Source of the DNA: Rhodococcoides fascians A44A
GTDB taxonomy: Bacteria; Actinomycetota; Actinomycetes; Mycobacteriales; Mycobacteriaceae
Reading direction: 5' to 3'
Length of the DNA stretch: 64,000 bases
NCBI RefSeq assembly: GCF_000760735.1
Contig: NZ_JMEX01000008.1
Coordinates: 2,829,535-2,893,534, forward strand
Both the position numbers and the translations under genes were made by a program. Of the stretch, positions 24,915 to 33,173 are shown one piece after another. The notes under the pieces are model-generated. The model was not told the DNA's origin. It did not search any database and saw only the letters and a list, made by a program, of their open reading frames with translations. Every line of letters starts with the position of its first letter. Position 1 is the stretch's first letter.

Positions 24915-25376
24915 TCACCCGCCGGCGACCCCGTTCGTCGCTCCTGCGTCCATCTGGCCGGCATTCCGGCGGTCGCCCAGAACGGCACGAGCCGGCGGAT
25001 CGAGTAGGTACTCGATCGCTCGCACGAACGCCGCCGCGTCGTGCCGCAGATGCCCGAGCACGTCGCGATTGCACGGCCCGCACAGCAACCCGCGGACTTC
25101 CCCGGTGCCGTGATCGTGGTCGACCGGCAGTCGCTTCGCCTTGCCCGTCGCCCGCCGGCAGATGAAGCACCGCCCGTCCTGCGCCTGGTAGAGCGCCCAA
25201 TAGTCCTCCGCGGTGATCCCGTAAGTCCGCTCGACGTGCCGGCCGTGCGCCCGCAGCTTCGACGCCTTGCGCGCCTCCCGGTGATGCGTCGCGCACCGCG
25301 GACCCGGATACGTCGCCGGCCGCTTCGACTCCGGACCGCAGTCCTTGCACCGCTTCGCCTCGACCGCCGCCGTCAC
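24915..25376 (-). CDS. Recombination endonuclease VII-like protein
   Basis: GTG 25376 (GTGA overlap) gives 153 codons. A Cys4 zinc site is formed by the CxxC pair CKDC near the start and by CFIC with CGPC, and the core reads LPVDHDHGTGEVRGLLCGPCN, the HH-N endonuclease VII signature. T4 endonuclease VII resolves branched DNA before packaging. The neighbours are replication genes, consistent with DNA processing. Confidence 0.85.
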   Translation of the reverse strand: MTAAVEAKRCKDCGPESKRPATYPGPRCATHHREARKASKLRAHGRHVERTYGITAEDYWALYQAQDGRCFICRRATGKAKRLPVDHDHGTGEVRGLLCGPCNRDVLGHLRHDAAAFVRAIEYLLDPPARAVLGDRRNAGQMDAGATNGVAGG

Positions 25377-25858
25377 AGCCGAGCCTTCCCGGTCAGCCGC
25401 TCGAGGCACGGAATCCGGCGAGGCTCGCCGCTCCGGACGTTCACGCACGGCGACATTTCTTCGGCCCCGCACTTCGGACACGGCCGATCGACCGCGCCGT
25501 TCACGTCGTACGCGCCCGGCACCGGATCCCCGTCCGCCGCGATCGGCAGCGCGCCGAGCTGCTCGTCGGGTCCGACCAGTCGCAGCCGGCGATCCCGCGA
25601 GTCCTCGCGCTGCGCCCGGCCCTCCGCGTCGAGCCGCATAACCCGATCATTCGCCAGCCGCCGAGCACCGTCGACGACGTGAAACGGCTTGATCCGATCC
25701 GGCGACGTCTTGTGGTGGATCACCACGGCCTCGACGGCATCCTCGATCGGCACCGACCCGACCGTCGCGAACCACACGTCGACGTCGGACTGCCCGACCG
25801 TGCGCTGGTCGAACGCCGCGATCCCCGTCAGCAGATCCCACACGTCATCGCGCGTCAC
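25373..25858 (-). CDS. Replication-associated zinc-finger protein
   Basis: This 161-codon protein has a helical start (TRDDVWDLLTGIAAFDQRTVG) and a C-terminal zinc knuckle (CPKCGAEEMSPC, then a further Cys in RRIPCLERL). Proteins of this type follow the replication initiator in many actinophages and may load helicase or modify replication. It overlaps the initiator gene by 4 bp. Confidence 0.65.
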   Translation of the reverse strand: MTRDDVWDLLTGIAAFDQRTVGQSDVDVWFATVGSVPIEDAVEAVVIHHKTSPDRIKPFHVVDGARRLANDRVMRLDAEGRAQREDSRDRRLRLVGPDEQLGALPIAADGDPVPGAYDVNGAVDRPCPKCGAEEMSPCVNVRSGEPRRIPCLERLTGKARL

Positions 25859-26796
25859 TGCGCCAGCTCCGCCGGCTCGTTGCTACCGACCGCGAAGATT
25901 GACCGCCGCCCGGTCGTGCGCTCCGCGGCCTTCGCCTCCTGCACCGCGGCCACCCGAGCGTCCGTCGTCGACGGCCGAGCCGCCGCCGTCCGAGCCGGTG
26001 CCGAGCGCGTCCGGATCACTTCGGACACGAGCGAGGGCAGCGTGCGCGGCCCGAGGCCCGGCTTCTGCATCCACAGCACGAGCGCCGACTTCACGTCCTC
26101 GTGCGTCGTCCCGCCGGCGAGCAACATCTTCACCTCGAGGGCGAGCGCCGTCTTCACCGATTGCGGATGCTCGACCGGGATCGCGTCGCGGATCAGCTTC
26201 CACGGCGTCGGATCGACGGCCGGACCGCGAGCCACGTTCACGTCGATATCGAGCACCGGATCCGACTCGACGACCACGACGTGACCGGTCTTCGGATCCT
26301 CGTAACCGACCCGGCCCGACGACGGCCGCGAATCGGCTTCGCCCGCGTTGCTTACGTGAGACGAACTACCTACGTAAGTAGGTATATTCTCTTCTCTTCT
26401 CTTCTCTGTAGCGCGGACGTCACGTGACATGTCCCGTGACACCCCCTCCTCTTCCTGGCGCTTTTTTCTGTCCCGCTCACGCGCTTTACGTTCGCGATCG
26501 GCCTTCTTTCGCCTGGCCAGCGCGTCGCCGGACTCTTGCCACTGTCCCCACGTCCGAAATTCGAGCACGTTCGGATCGTCGGTTTCGACGAGAATTTTTG
26601 CCGCGCACAGCTCAGCTACTCGCGATCTACTCGCCGGTATGCCGAGGTTTGCCAACGCTTTTCGCGTGATTTTTCCGCCGTTTTCCGCGTTGCCGCAGTA
26701 GGCGATCGCCCGCGTCATCAGACGCTCAGCGTTGGGCGTCAGCTCCTCCACAGCCGGATCCATGTAGTACGTCGTCGACAGCCATACCTTCTCCAC
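25855..26796 (-). CDS. Replication initiation-like protein
   Basis: GTG 26796 has GGAGG 7 nt upstream and gives 313 codons. The N-terminal half is winged-helix-like (LTPNAERLMTRAIAYCGNAENGG, then KALANLGIPASRSRVAEL), then a charged helix (RKKADRERKARERDRKKRQ) and a C-terminal helical region. This resembles phage replication initiators with a DnaD-type layout. It likely recognises the phage origin and recruits helicase. No origin repeat was found in the gene. Confidence 0.65.
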   Translation of the reverse strand: MEKVWLSTTYYMDPAVEELTPNAERLMTRAIAYCGNAENGGKITRKALANLGIPASRSRVAELCAAKILVETDDPNVLEFRTWGQWQESGDALARRKKADRERKARERDRKKRQEEEGVSRDMSRDVRATEKRREENIPTYVGSSSHVSNAGEADSRPSSGRVGYEDPKTGHVVVVESDPVLDIDVNVARGPAVDPTPWKLIRDAIPVEHPQSVKTALALEVKMLLAGGTTHEDVKSALVLWMQKPGLGPRTLPSLVSEVIRTRSAPARTAAARPSTTDARVAAVQEAKAAERTTGRRSIFAVGSNEPAELAQ

Positions 26797-26797
26797 G

Positions 26798-27022
26798 TCA
26801 GGACCTCCCAGCGTCCGCGCCGGCACCGAAACGGTCTGCCCAACCGCGGCACATAATCAGGGTTTGCTTAAACGTCACGCGCGACTCGACCCGCGCGTAA
26901 AACAGTTCCTCGTCGGCCTGGTAGCCGAGCGCGTACTCGTCGCGCCGCTGCGCCTGCGCCTCGACCAGATCGTCGTAGAGACCGCAGACGTACGAACGCC
27001 ACCCGCTCCGCCGCCGCGTCAC
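26798..27022 (-). CDS. Small hypothetical protein
   Basis: GTG 27022 overlaps the methyltransferase stop (GTGA); the product is 74 residues, basic at the start and helical (YDDLVEAQAQRRDEYALGYQADEEL). No family recognised. Confidence 0.55.
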   Translation of the reverse strand: MTRRRSGWRSYVCGLYDDLVEAQAQRRDEYALGYQADEELFYARVESRVTFKQTLIMCRGWADRFGAGADAGRS

Positions 27023-28053
27023 GACGTCGCCGGCGGAAGTAGTGGGCCCAGAATGGCGGCCGCGAGCCGCGGGGGAACAGCGTTTCCGACCTGCTCGAAT
27101 TGCTTGGTTACCGAGCCCGACCACGGATAGTCCGCCCGGAAACTCTGAAGCGCGCCCGCTTCGGCGACCGAGACGCGCCGCGTCACCGAGGCCCCGACAC
27201 CGAGGGACTGTTTCCACACGGCCGTGCCCTTGCCCGTGATCGTCGCCGCCGGCGCGCCGTACGGATCGCGCGGCCGCGATTGCCCCGTGACGCCGGCCGC
27301 GAGCATGGTCACATCGCCCGGCCCGAATCCTTCAGGTGAAGCGCCGCCGGTCCACCCGAGCGCGTCGGCCATAGTCCGCGGCCGGTCGAGCATGGATCCG
27401 AACAGGTCGACCTCGACCGGCTCCGGCCACTGCGCGCGCGTCGGCTCTGGCGCGGTCGCCGGCACACCGTCGCGACGCCCGATCAGAATTACCCGCCGGC
27501 GCGTCTGCGCGACGCCGTGCGCTTCGGCCGCGAGCTGCTTCACCGTCACCGAGTAGCCCCAGCTCCGGAAGATCCGCGCGAAGTGCTCGAACAGTGACGC
27601 GACCTCCGGCACTTCCTCGAGGACGACGACGCGCGGCCGCAGCTCGCGCACCCAGCGCACCGGCTGGCACACCAGCGGCGAGCGATCGTCGGCCCACGCA
27701 TAGAAGTCGGTCGAGTCGTCGCCGGCGGCCATGCGATCGGCGAGTGTGTGGCACTGCACCCGGTCGAACTCGCCGAGCTTGCCGCCGGCACTGCTCCACG
27801 CTTGGCACGGAGGCGAGAGCACGAGCACGTCGACGAGGTACTGCTCGAAGTAGGTCAGATCGAACGCCGCGACGTCCGCGCGGATCCGGTTGTGGCCGGC
27901 CGCTTCAGCGGTCGCGCACGCGTCCGGATCGGTGTCGATTCCGACGAGCTGCCCGGTATAGCCCGCTATACGCGCGCCCTCGTCCCATCCGCCCGGCCCG
28001 GCGAACGCGTCGACGAGGATCGGCGTTCGCTCGTCAATCATGTTGCAAGTCAT
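27019..28053 (-). CDS. DNA (cytosine-5) methyltransferase
   Basis: ATG 28053 follows a TAATG overlap and gives 344 codons. C5 motifs appear in order: I (DAFAGPGGWDEG), IV with catalytic Cys (LSPPCQAWS), VI (EEVPEV in place of the usual ENV), VIII (QTRRRVILIGRR), and X (QFEQVGNAVPP). A target-recognition region lies between VIII and X. It would protect phage DNA from restriction or alter host methylation. No partner restriction enzyme is present. The Asn-to-Glu change in motif VI is unusual, and activity needs testing. Confidence 0.85.
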   Translation of the reverse strand: MTCNMIDERTPILVDAFAGPGGWDEGARIAGYTGQLVGIDTDPDACATAEAAGHNRIRADVAAFDLTYFEQYLVDVLVLSPPCQAWSSAGGKLGEFDRVQCHTLADRMAAGDDSTDFYAWADDRSPLVCQPVRWVRELRPRVVVLEEVPEVASLFEHFARIFRSWGYSVTVKQLAAEAHGVAQTRRRVILIGRRDGVPATAPEPTRAQWPEPVEVDLFGSMLDRPRTMADALGWTGGASPEGFGPGDVTMLAAGVTGQSRPRDPYGAPAATITGKGTAVWKQSLGVGASVTRRVSVAEAGALQSFRADYPWSGSVTKQFEQVGNAVPPRLAAAILGPLLPPATS

Positions 28054-28205
28054 TAGTTTTCGTCCTCTTGATTGGTTGGTATGCACGCCGGCCCGCAGAT
28101 CCCGGCCGGCGGCCGCTGGCGCTTCTCGCACACGAAGCACCAGCGCGCCGGCGGCAGCTCGTCGCCGCCGCCGACGCTCTGGTCGAACAAATCGAGTTGT
28201 GTCAC
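28053..28205 (-). CDS. Very small zinc-finger-like protein
   Basis: GTG 28205 gives 50 codons (VTQLDLFDQSVGGG...). Two Cys pairs (WCFVCEK and CGPAC) suggest a zinc site. It is coupled to the methyltransferase start by TAATG. No function is known. Confidence 0.5.
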   Translation of the reverse strand: MTQLDLFDQSVGGGDELPPARWCFVCEKRQRPPAGICGPACIPTNQEDEN

Positions 28206-28212
28206 TGCGCGC

Positions 28213-28533
28213 TCAGTAACTCCGCCGCCACATGCGCGCCTCACCGGCGACCACGCCGTCGACGAGCAGTCCGCGCTCGTCCATATCGGCGACCATTTCC
28301 CGGCACGCGGTGAAGGCAGGGCAGACCATGCACAGTTCCGCGGCCGCGGACTGACGCACGCGCATATCGCGCCACGTCTCGTCCGGTGCCGAACCGTCCC
28401 ACAAGGTCCGCCGCCCCGGCTCCGGGCGGAACGCTGCCCGCCGGCACACCGCGAGCCCCTGCTCGTCGTCGCGGCCGAACGCCGCGTCGACGGCCCGCTC
28501 GTAGAGCGCCACGGCCGAGTCCGCCGCCGTCAC
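28213..28533 (-). CDS. WhiB-like iron-sulfur regulator
   Basis: The 106-residue protein has the WhiB cysteine pattern: one Cys in AVCRR and the LCMVCPAFTACREM cluster (CxxCx5C), followed by a GVVAGEARMWRR tail as in the G-rich/basic DNA-binding end. WhiB proteins bind a [4Fe-4S] cluster and sigma factor. Actinophage WhiB-like proteins often act on host transcription or exclude related phages. It overlaps RecT by 4 bp. Confidence 0.8.
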   Translation of the reverse strand: MTAADSAVALYERAVDAAFGRDDEQGLAVCRRAAFRPEPGRRTLWDGSAPDETWRDMRVRQSAAAELCMVCPAFTACREMVADMDERGLLVDGVVAGEARMWRRSY

Positions 28534-29534
28534 GCGCCGGCCACCGGCTCCCGGTCCGCGACCGATTCCTCGAGGAAACGCACCACGCCCGCTATCTCGT
28601 CGCGCGTAAGGTCCGTCAGCGCCGACAGCTCGCGCCCGACGCGCTGGTTCAGGAACGCGCGCCGCTCCTCGTCGTTACCGATCCCCGCGGCGTCGAGCGC
28701 CTTAACGAGCTTGGTTCGGTCGCGCTGCGTCGCCGCGACCGGCTCCGGATCAGGTGACGCCCCGCCGGCCGCCGGCTCCGGATCCGCGTCGACGACCTCG
28801 TGCGCCGGCTTGTCTCCGCCCATCACCGCGGCCCGGACTCCGGCGACGCCGCGGCCCGGACCCCGACGCTTGCGTTCGGCGACGGCCGGCTCGTTCAGGT
28901 CCGCGAGGTTCTGCGCGGCGTCCTCGAGGACGAGGCCGGCGAAGTCGTTCGGATACGCCAGTCGCCAGCACGCCGCCTCTGCGCACTTCGCGAGCTGGTT
29001 TGCCGGCATCTTCGCCCACATCGAGTTAGGGCGCAGAGACTCGCCGTAGCCGGTTTGCTGGACATATTCGGCATACATCGCAACCGAGACGTACCGATTC
29101 CCGTTGACCGTGATCGTCACCTTCGCCGCGGCCGGCGGACGCTGGTCGAACCACGCGTCGTCCCACCCCGAATCGCGATCGCGCCACAGCGGCTCCTCGA
29201 CCTCGAGGACGTCGCCGCGCGCCCGCGCGACCCGATGCCCGAGCACCCGATACCCGTCGATCCCCGTCTGGATCGTGTACGTGTGCCCGTCGTCGACCCA
29301 GTTGTTCCCCTGCTTCTTCCGCTTCGCCCGCGCGATCAGGTAAATCTGTTTCGAGAACGGATCGAGGCCGGTCCGCTTGGACTGGTGAAAGAACAGCTCG
29401 ACCTCTTCGTTCGGCGCGTCCTGCACGCCGGCCAGGCGCAGCACCGCCGCGCGCTGCTGGTCGGTGAAGCCGACCTGCTCCGGCTCGATCGCCAGCTCTG
29501 TTACTGGATTCCGCACTGCCAGTTCGTTACTCAT
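28530..29534 (-). CDS. RecT-family single-strand annealing protein
   Basis: The 334-codon protein has the RecT core NEEVELFFHQSKRTGLDPFSKQIYLI, the YTIQTGIDGYRVLGHR segment and CAEAACWRLAYPNDFAGLV. The C-terminal region is Pro/Ala/Glu-rich and then helical. It anneals complementary ssDNA in phage recombination, working with the exonuclease encoded immediately upstream. Confidence 0.9.
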   Translation of the reverse strand: MSNELAVRNPVTELAIEPEQVGFTDQQRAAVLRLAGVQDAPNEEVELFFHQSKRTGLDPFSKQIYLIARAKRKKQGNNWVDDGHTYTIQTGIDGYRVLGHRVARARGDVLEVEEPLWRDRDSGWDDAWFDQRPPAAAKVTITVNGNRYVSVAMYAEYVQQTGYGESLRPNSMWAKMPANQLAKCAEAACWRLAYPNDFAGLVLEDAAQNLADLNEPAVAERKRRGPGRGVAGVRAAVMGGDKPAHEVVDADPEPAAGGASPDPEPVAATQRDRTKLVKALDAAGIGNDEERRAFLNQRVGRELSALTDLTRDEIAGVVRFLEESVADREPVAGA

Positions 29535-30436
29535 ACGCTCAGCGCCTCCATTACTTTCTTCCCCGCCGGATTGAGCCGGATCGAGTTGTGCGGCCCCGGC
29601 CCGCGGCCGGCGACCTTGTATGTCTGTTTTCCGTCCTGCTCTTCGCGCGTCAGGAACGCCTCCGCGGCGTCGCCCATCACGTCGAGCACTTCGGTTTTGA
29701 GCCCGCGCAGCCGCGCCTCCGACTCCCGGTGATCGACCACCGCGCCGAGGTAGGCCAGCGCCAGCTCTTCCTCGAGCTGCACCGCCGAGCCGTCGACGTC
29801 AGGATGGAGCGCGCGCACCGTGTCGTAAGTCGCGACGTGATCGTCGAGCGCCGGCCCGGCGTCCGGATCCGACAGCGAGCGGTGAAACGCGCGCAGCGTG
29901 CCGACAATCTCGTCGAACAGGTCCGCGTCGAACCGCACCCGGTAGGTGTGCCACTGAAAGAACGGACCCATCACCACCAGGTGCGCCGGCTCACGCGTGT
30001 ATCCCGAGACGCCTTGCTGCACGATGACCTGCGTTATGTAGTCCGCCGGCCCTTCGTCAGTGAAGAAGTCGCCCCACTCCTCGAGCTTGCGCGCCGTTTT
30101 CTTCTCCACCACGCGCCGCGAGCTGCCCCGCGACGCCCGGCCGTCGATCGTGGCGATGAAGGGGAACCCGAACCGATCGGACGCGTCGAACTGCACTTCG
30201 CCCGGCGAGAGCCGCCAGCCCGGATTAGCGCCGCGCCACAGCTCCGAGAGCGCCAGCTCGAACGCGTGCCCGACCGCGAACTCGTCTTTCGGATCCTCCG
30301 GCGGCAGATCGCCGCGCATCCGGTGCCACAGCGACCGCGGCGATTCCCACCGCGAGAGCCCAAGGACGGCCGCGGCCTTGGACGGCGACATGGTGGCGAG
30401 CCATTCCGGAGACCCCGGTTTGATCTTCACGCTCAT
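29531..30436 (-). CDS. YqaJ-type exonuclease (lambda exonuclease family)
   Basis: The 301-codon protein shows YqaJ features: the opening GSPEWLATMSPSKAAAVLGLS, GHAFELALSELWRG, FPFIATIDGRA (Asp), a VEKKTARKLEEWG segment with the catalytic Glu-Lys, and YITQVIVQQGV. It degrades dsDNA 5' ends to feed RecT. Both genes overlap by 4 bp and form a recombination module. Confidence 0.88.
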   Translation of the reverse strand: MSVKIKPGSPEWLATMSPSKAAAVLGLSRWESPRSLWHRMRGDLPPEDPKDEFAVGHAFELALSELWRGANPGWRLSPGEVQFDASDRFGFPFIATIDGRASRGSSRRVVEKKTARKLEEWGDFFTDEGPADYITQVIVQQGVSGYTREPAHLVVMGPFFQWHTYRVRFDADLFDEIVGTLRAFHRSLSDPDAGPALDDHVATYDTVRALHPDVDGSAVQLEEELALAYLGAVVDHRESEARLRGLKTEVLDVMGDAAEAFLTREEQDGKQTYKVAGRGPGPHNSIRLNPAGKKVMEALSV

Positions 30437-30783
30437 TCGACGACCACCCCCAGCGCGTACGAAATGCGGCGCAAATTTCCGGCACTTTCCGCGCGCACGG
30501 ACTGAAGGACTTCGCGCACCGCGGCCGCCTCGACCGGCGAGAGGATCAGCGATCCGTCGTCCTGCCAGCCGACGACCTGCGCGTCGACACCATCGGTCGA
30601 AACCGGCTCGTACCAGTGCCCGAGCGTCATTTCCGCCGCGACGCCGGCCGGCACGGCGAGGGTGACCTCGACCCGCCCGCCGGACGTCGAGCGCATGTTG
30701 ACCAGCTCGCCCGCGTCGAATGTCTCCCGTGACAGGTCCGCGGACTGGTCACGTGACAGGTCCGCGGACGTCCGCGCGCTCAT
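30433..30783 (-). CDS. Hypothetical early protein
   Basis: ATG 30783 gives 116 codons. The N-terminus repeats SADLSRDQSADLSRE because the DNA contains two near copies of a CACGTGACAGGTCCGCGGAC unit. The rest is beta/helix mixed (RVEVTLAVPAGVAAEMTLGHWYEPV). No family is recognised. Confidence 0.55.
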   Translation of the reverse strand: MSARTSADLSRDQSADLSRETFDAGELVNMRSTSGGRVEVTLAVPAGVAAEMTLGHWYEPVSTDGVDAQVVGWQDDGSLILSPVEAAAVREVLQSVRAESAGNLRRISYALGVVVE

Positions 30784-31037
30784 CGTCGGCCCACGCAGTT
30801 CGTACGGTGCTCCGACCAAACGCCGAGGCCGGCCTTGTTGCGCATCCGCGACTGGTGGGCAGTCAGCCGCGTTGCTACCGGCGAACCGGCCGAGTCCAGG
30901 TCGACGGCATAGTTTCCGCCGGCTGCGACCAGCTCAAGGATCGCCGACTTGGACGGCGTCAGAGCCGCCCCGACGACGATCGCGCCGCATTTCTCGCACG
31001 CGTGCCCGAATCGCCCGCGAATGAGTGTTGGATTCAC
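30780..31037 (-). CDS. Small zinc-finger-like protein
   Basis: GTG 31037 gives 85 codons. CEKCGA near the start plus CVGRR at the end suggest a metal site; the middle is helical (TPSKSAILELVAAGGNYAV). No function is known. Confidence 0.55.
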   Translation of the reverse strand: MNPTLIRGRFGHACEKCGAIVVGAALTPSKSAILELVAAGGNYAVDLDSAGSPVATRLTAHQSRMRNKAGLGVWSEHRTNCVGRR

Positions 31038-31504
31038 AAGCCGGCCGCCTTTCGCATCGAGACGCCGAACGCGTCGATCCGCGCGCCGACTGCCATGCCG
31101 TCGAGGTAGGCGTCGATCGCCGTCGTCCGCGCGGCGTCGCGCCACTGCGGCGACGACGCGCCCGGATCCTTCGATCCGTCCATCGCGTCGAAATACGCGT
31201 CGACCGCAATGTCGCCGGCCGCACTCGCCCATTGCTGCGCGGACGAGCGCGCCAGTACCCGCGCGGCCATGCCGGCGAATCCGGACAGCACGTCGTCGAC
31301 GGTCGCCGTCTCCGGTCGAGGTTCGATCGCGTGTTTGTCCTCGACCGTCCCTACGATGGATTCGAGCGCCGTTTCTATCTCGTGCCGGCTCACCTTGACG
31401 CCGTGCGCGTGCGCGATCGCCGACAGTTGCTCGCCGGCGCGGTCGATCCACACCGCGACGTCGGCCGCGAACCCGTTCCATGCTCGATCAGTTCGTGCGT
31501 CCAT
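31034..31504 (-). CDS. Hypothetical helical protein
   Basis: ATG 31504 shares its A with the upstream TGA (TGATG) and gives 156 codons. The sequence is largely helical, with paired phrases (DIAVDAYFDAMDG and TAIDAYLDGMAVG). No family recognised. Confidence 0.55.
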   Translation of the reverse strand: MDARTDRAWNGFAADVAVWIDRAGEQLSAIAHAHGVKVSRHEIETALESIVGTVEDKHAIEPRPETATVDDVLSGFAGMAARVLARSSAQQWASAAGDIAVDAYFDAMDGSKDPGASSPQWRDAARTTAIDAYLDGMAVGARIDAFGVSMRKAAGL

Positions 31505-31965
31505 CACTCGTCCCGCCCGTCGTTCTCGTCGTCCGTGTCGTCGTGTCCGTGAAAGGTGATCGGCCCGCGCATCTCGACCAGCTCGCCGAGGGTCAGCGCG
31601 TACTCGTCCGAGAACCAGCCCGAGCGCAGCCGCTTGTCCGAGAACATCGACCAGGCGTAGCCGCTCCGGTCGAGCACGAGGTCGCCCATCATCAGCACCG
31701 TCCCCGGCGAGACCGGCGAACCACGCCGCCCGGCGGTCGACTTCTCGCGAGACGAGTCCGACAGCGCCGGCAGCTCGTCGGCCCACAACAGGCGCAGCTT
31801 GGTAAGCGGAATCCAGATCCGCGCCGCGGACTTGCCCGAGTCGAACCGCGCGTCGTCGAGGACCAGGAACCCGTCCTCGCCGTCAGCGGAAATAACGCCG
31901 GATCCCTGCTCCGTCCGAGAGGGCATCTCGAACTTGAAGGACACGCGCGTGCCCGCGGCCCTCAC
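31504..31965 (-). CDS. Hypothetical protein
   Basis: GTG 31965 gives 153 codons, mostly beta strands with charged loops (VSFKFEMPSRTEQGSGVIS, ARIWIPLTKLRLLWADEL) and an acidic tail (DDTDDENDGRDE). Acidic C-terminal tails occur in phage ssDNA-binding proteins, but no OB-fold motif is clear, so no function is assigned. Confidence 0.55.
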   Translation of the reverse strand: MRAAGTRVSFKFEMPSRTEQGSGVISADGEDGFLVLDDARFDSGKSAARIWIPLTKLRLLWADELPALSDSSREKSTAGRRGSPVSPGTVLMMGDLVLDRSGYAWSMFSDKRLRSGWFSDEYALTLGELVEMRGPITFHGHDDTDDENDGRDE

Positions 31966-32210
31966 AGCCCGACCTCTGCGTCGCGCGCCCGGTCGTAGTC
32001 GCCGTCCGGGTCGCCGTCGTCCTCGACCTCGAGCCCGCAGTCGCGGATCGCGTCGAACGTCTCGTCGACCGCTTCGGCGACGATCTTCTCGTCGACGCAG
32101 ACGCCGACGACCTCGCACGCGTCGAACAGGTCCGACTCGAATCGCTCACGCATCCGTGCGGTCAGGTCGGCAAATGTTTCCCATCGCCGCTCGTCGGTGC
32201 TCACGCTCAT
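31962..32210 (-). CDS. Small acidic protein
   Basis: The 82-residue product is acidic and helical (ADLTARMRERFESDLFDACEVVGVCVDEKIV) with three Cys. It overlaps the next gene by 4 bp. No family recognised. Confidence 0.5.
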   Translation of the reverse strand: MSVSTDERRWETFADLTARMRERFESDLFDACEVVGVCVDEKIVAEAVDETFDAIRDCGLEVEDDGDPDGDYDRARDAEVGL

Positions 32211-32425
32211 GCGACCACCGCGACCCAGCGCACGAGCTGGCAGCCGAGCATTCCGACCACGGCCAGCAGGAACAGGTTTACGGCCATGCCGCCGACGACG
32301 AGCCAGTCGATACCGCCGTTGTCGACGGTCAGGCCGGCCGCGTCGTCGCGCGGAACGGTCGCGAAATGCTCGTCGAGTTCCGCCGCGCCGGCGTCCCTCT
32401 TGTCGATCGTGTGTGCTTGGGACAT
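32207..32425 (-). CDS. Small single-pass membrane protein
   Basis: ATG 32425 has AGAGGG 7 nt upstream and gives 72 codons. A hydrophobic segment (WLVVGGMAVNLFLLAVVGML) near the C-terminus is the only clear feature. It is the first gene after the HTH gene in the early operon. Confidence 0.55.
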   Translation of the reverse strand: MSQAHTIDKRDAGAAELDEHFATVPRDDAAGLTVDNGGIDWLVVGGMAVNLFLLAVVGMLGCQLVRWVAVVA

Positions 32426-32511
32426 ACTGGTGCCCTCTTCTCTTTCGTCAGGGGTGGAGTTCGGTCCGCGTGCTGCGCCAACAGCCCGCGGACTTTTTTC
32501 GTTGTGTGCCT

Positions 32512-32709
32512 TCACGATTCGGACGTCGTGCGCTGCGCCGCGATCTTCGCGACCTTGCGCTGGTCGAACAGGAACGGACCGCGAACGCCCGTCCCTCTGT
32601 GCGCCGGCGTCAGCTCACCACGTGCGACCATCCGCGAAATCCCGGAGGGAGTCACGCCGAGACGGTCCGCAGCTTCACGCGTCGGAATCAGCTTCTCTGT
32701 GATCGTCAC
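32512..32709 (-). CDS. HTH protein (excisionase/Cro-like)
   Basis: The 65-codon protein opens with ITEKLIPTREAADRLGVTP, then GISRMVARGELTPAHRGTG, a winged-helix MerR/excisionase type HTH. The start GTG 32709 coincides with the predicted transcription start of its promoter, so the message may be leaderless. It is the first gene of the leftward early operon and diverges from rep1, the place of excisionase or Cro proteins. Confidence 0.75.
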   Translation of the reverse strand: MTITEKLIPTREAADRLGVTPSGISRMVARGELTPAHRGTGVRGPFLFDQRKVAKIAAQRTTSES

Positions 32710-32716
32710 AATGTGA
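32706..32716. promoter_or_regulatory. Operator-like site TCACAATGTGA
   Basis: This 11-bp near-palindrome overlaps the end of the -10 element and start codon of the HTH gene. Further copies or relatives occur at 11985, 24840, 32776 and, weaker, in reverse near 32743-32753. It is a likely repressor site controlling the early operon. Confidence 0.6.
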
Positions 32717-32744
32717 TCGTTGCAGGCATGTTTGAGCCTGTCAA
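32716..32744 (-). promoter_or_regulatory. Early leftward promoter of prophage 1
   Basis: A perfect -35 TTGACA (32744-32739) is followed after 17 bp by AACGAT (32721-32716). The expected start lies near the GTG of the HTH gene, which would make a leaderless transcript. The 11-bp operator overlaps the -10/start region. Confidence 0.5.
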
Positions 32745-32775
32745 AACATTGTGCTTCCGGCGTGTCTGCGAGGAT

Positions 32776-32789
32776 TCACAATGTTGTGA
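32776..32789. promoter_or_regulatory. Operator-like palindrome TCACAATGTTGTGA
   Basis: A 14-bp perfect palindrome with halves TCACAA/TTGTGA and a 2-bp centre lies in the divergent control region between the HTH gene and rep1. It shares the TCACAATG half site with the other operators and has a different spacing, so it might bind a second regulator or the same dimer in another register. Confidence 0.5.
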
Positions 32790-32876
32790 CGTATCGCGCG
32801 CTTGCGGCAGTCATAAGGTTGTGCGAGGATTGATCTTGTTCAGACGAAGACCCGCACTGATGAAGGAGACCCGACG

Positions 32877-33173
32877 ATGAGTGCACCCAGCGCGCCGCGC
32901 TTGCAGATCCCCGTGTTCGACCTCGCCGACCGGCTCCGGAAATCGCTCCGGGTGTCCGGAATGAGCGTGCAGGAAATGGGCGATTACCTAGAGATCACCC
33001 GCGAGACCGTGGGCCGGTACATGAACGGCCACGTCCGCGTGCCCGGCCCGACGCTGCGCGTCTGGGCAATGGCGACCGGAGTCCCGTTCGAGTGGTTGAA
33101 GGACGGCACCGTTCCGGCCGAGCTAGCAGCGGAAACGCAAGGCGCAGAATCGAACCCACGGACTTTGGATTAA
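32877..33173 (+). CDS. Prophage 1 immunity repressor (XRE-type)
   Basis: AAGGAGA lies 7 nt upstream of ATG 32877; the product is 98 residues. An XRE-type helix-turn-helix (MSVQEMGDYLEITRETVGRYMNGHVRVPG) occupies about residues 28-55, then WAMATGVPFEWLKDG, as in actinophage repressors. It diverges from the early operon across the operator cluster. Its last codons (NPRTLD and TAA) lie inside the tRNA-Lys-like attachment core, and the TAA itself is within the shared GGATTAAAAG. In this prophage it is directly upstream of genes of prophage 2. Confidence 0.8.
   Translation: MSAPSAPRLQIPVFDLADRLRKSLRVSGMSVQEMGDYLEITRETVGRYMNGHVRVPGPTLRVWAMATGVPFEWLKDGTVPAELAAETQGAESNPRTLD

Noticed and set aside
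25041..25682. Plus-strand ORF opposite the endonuclease VII and zinc-finger genes
   Set aside because: It is a shadow frame with Arg/Pro-rich composition and no ribosome site.
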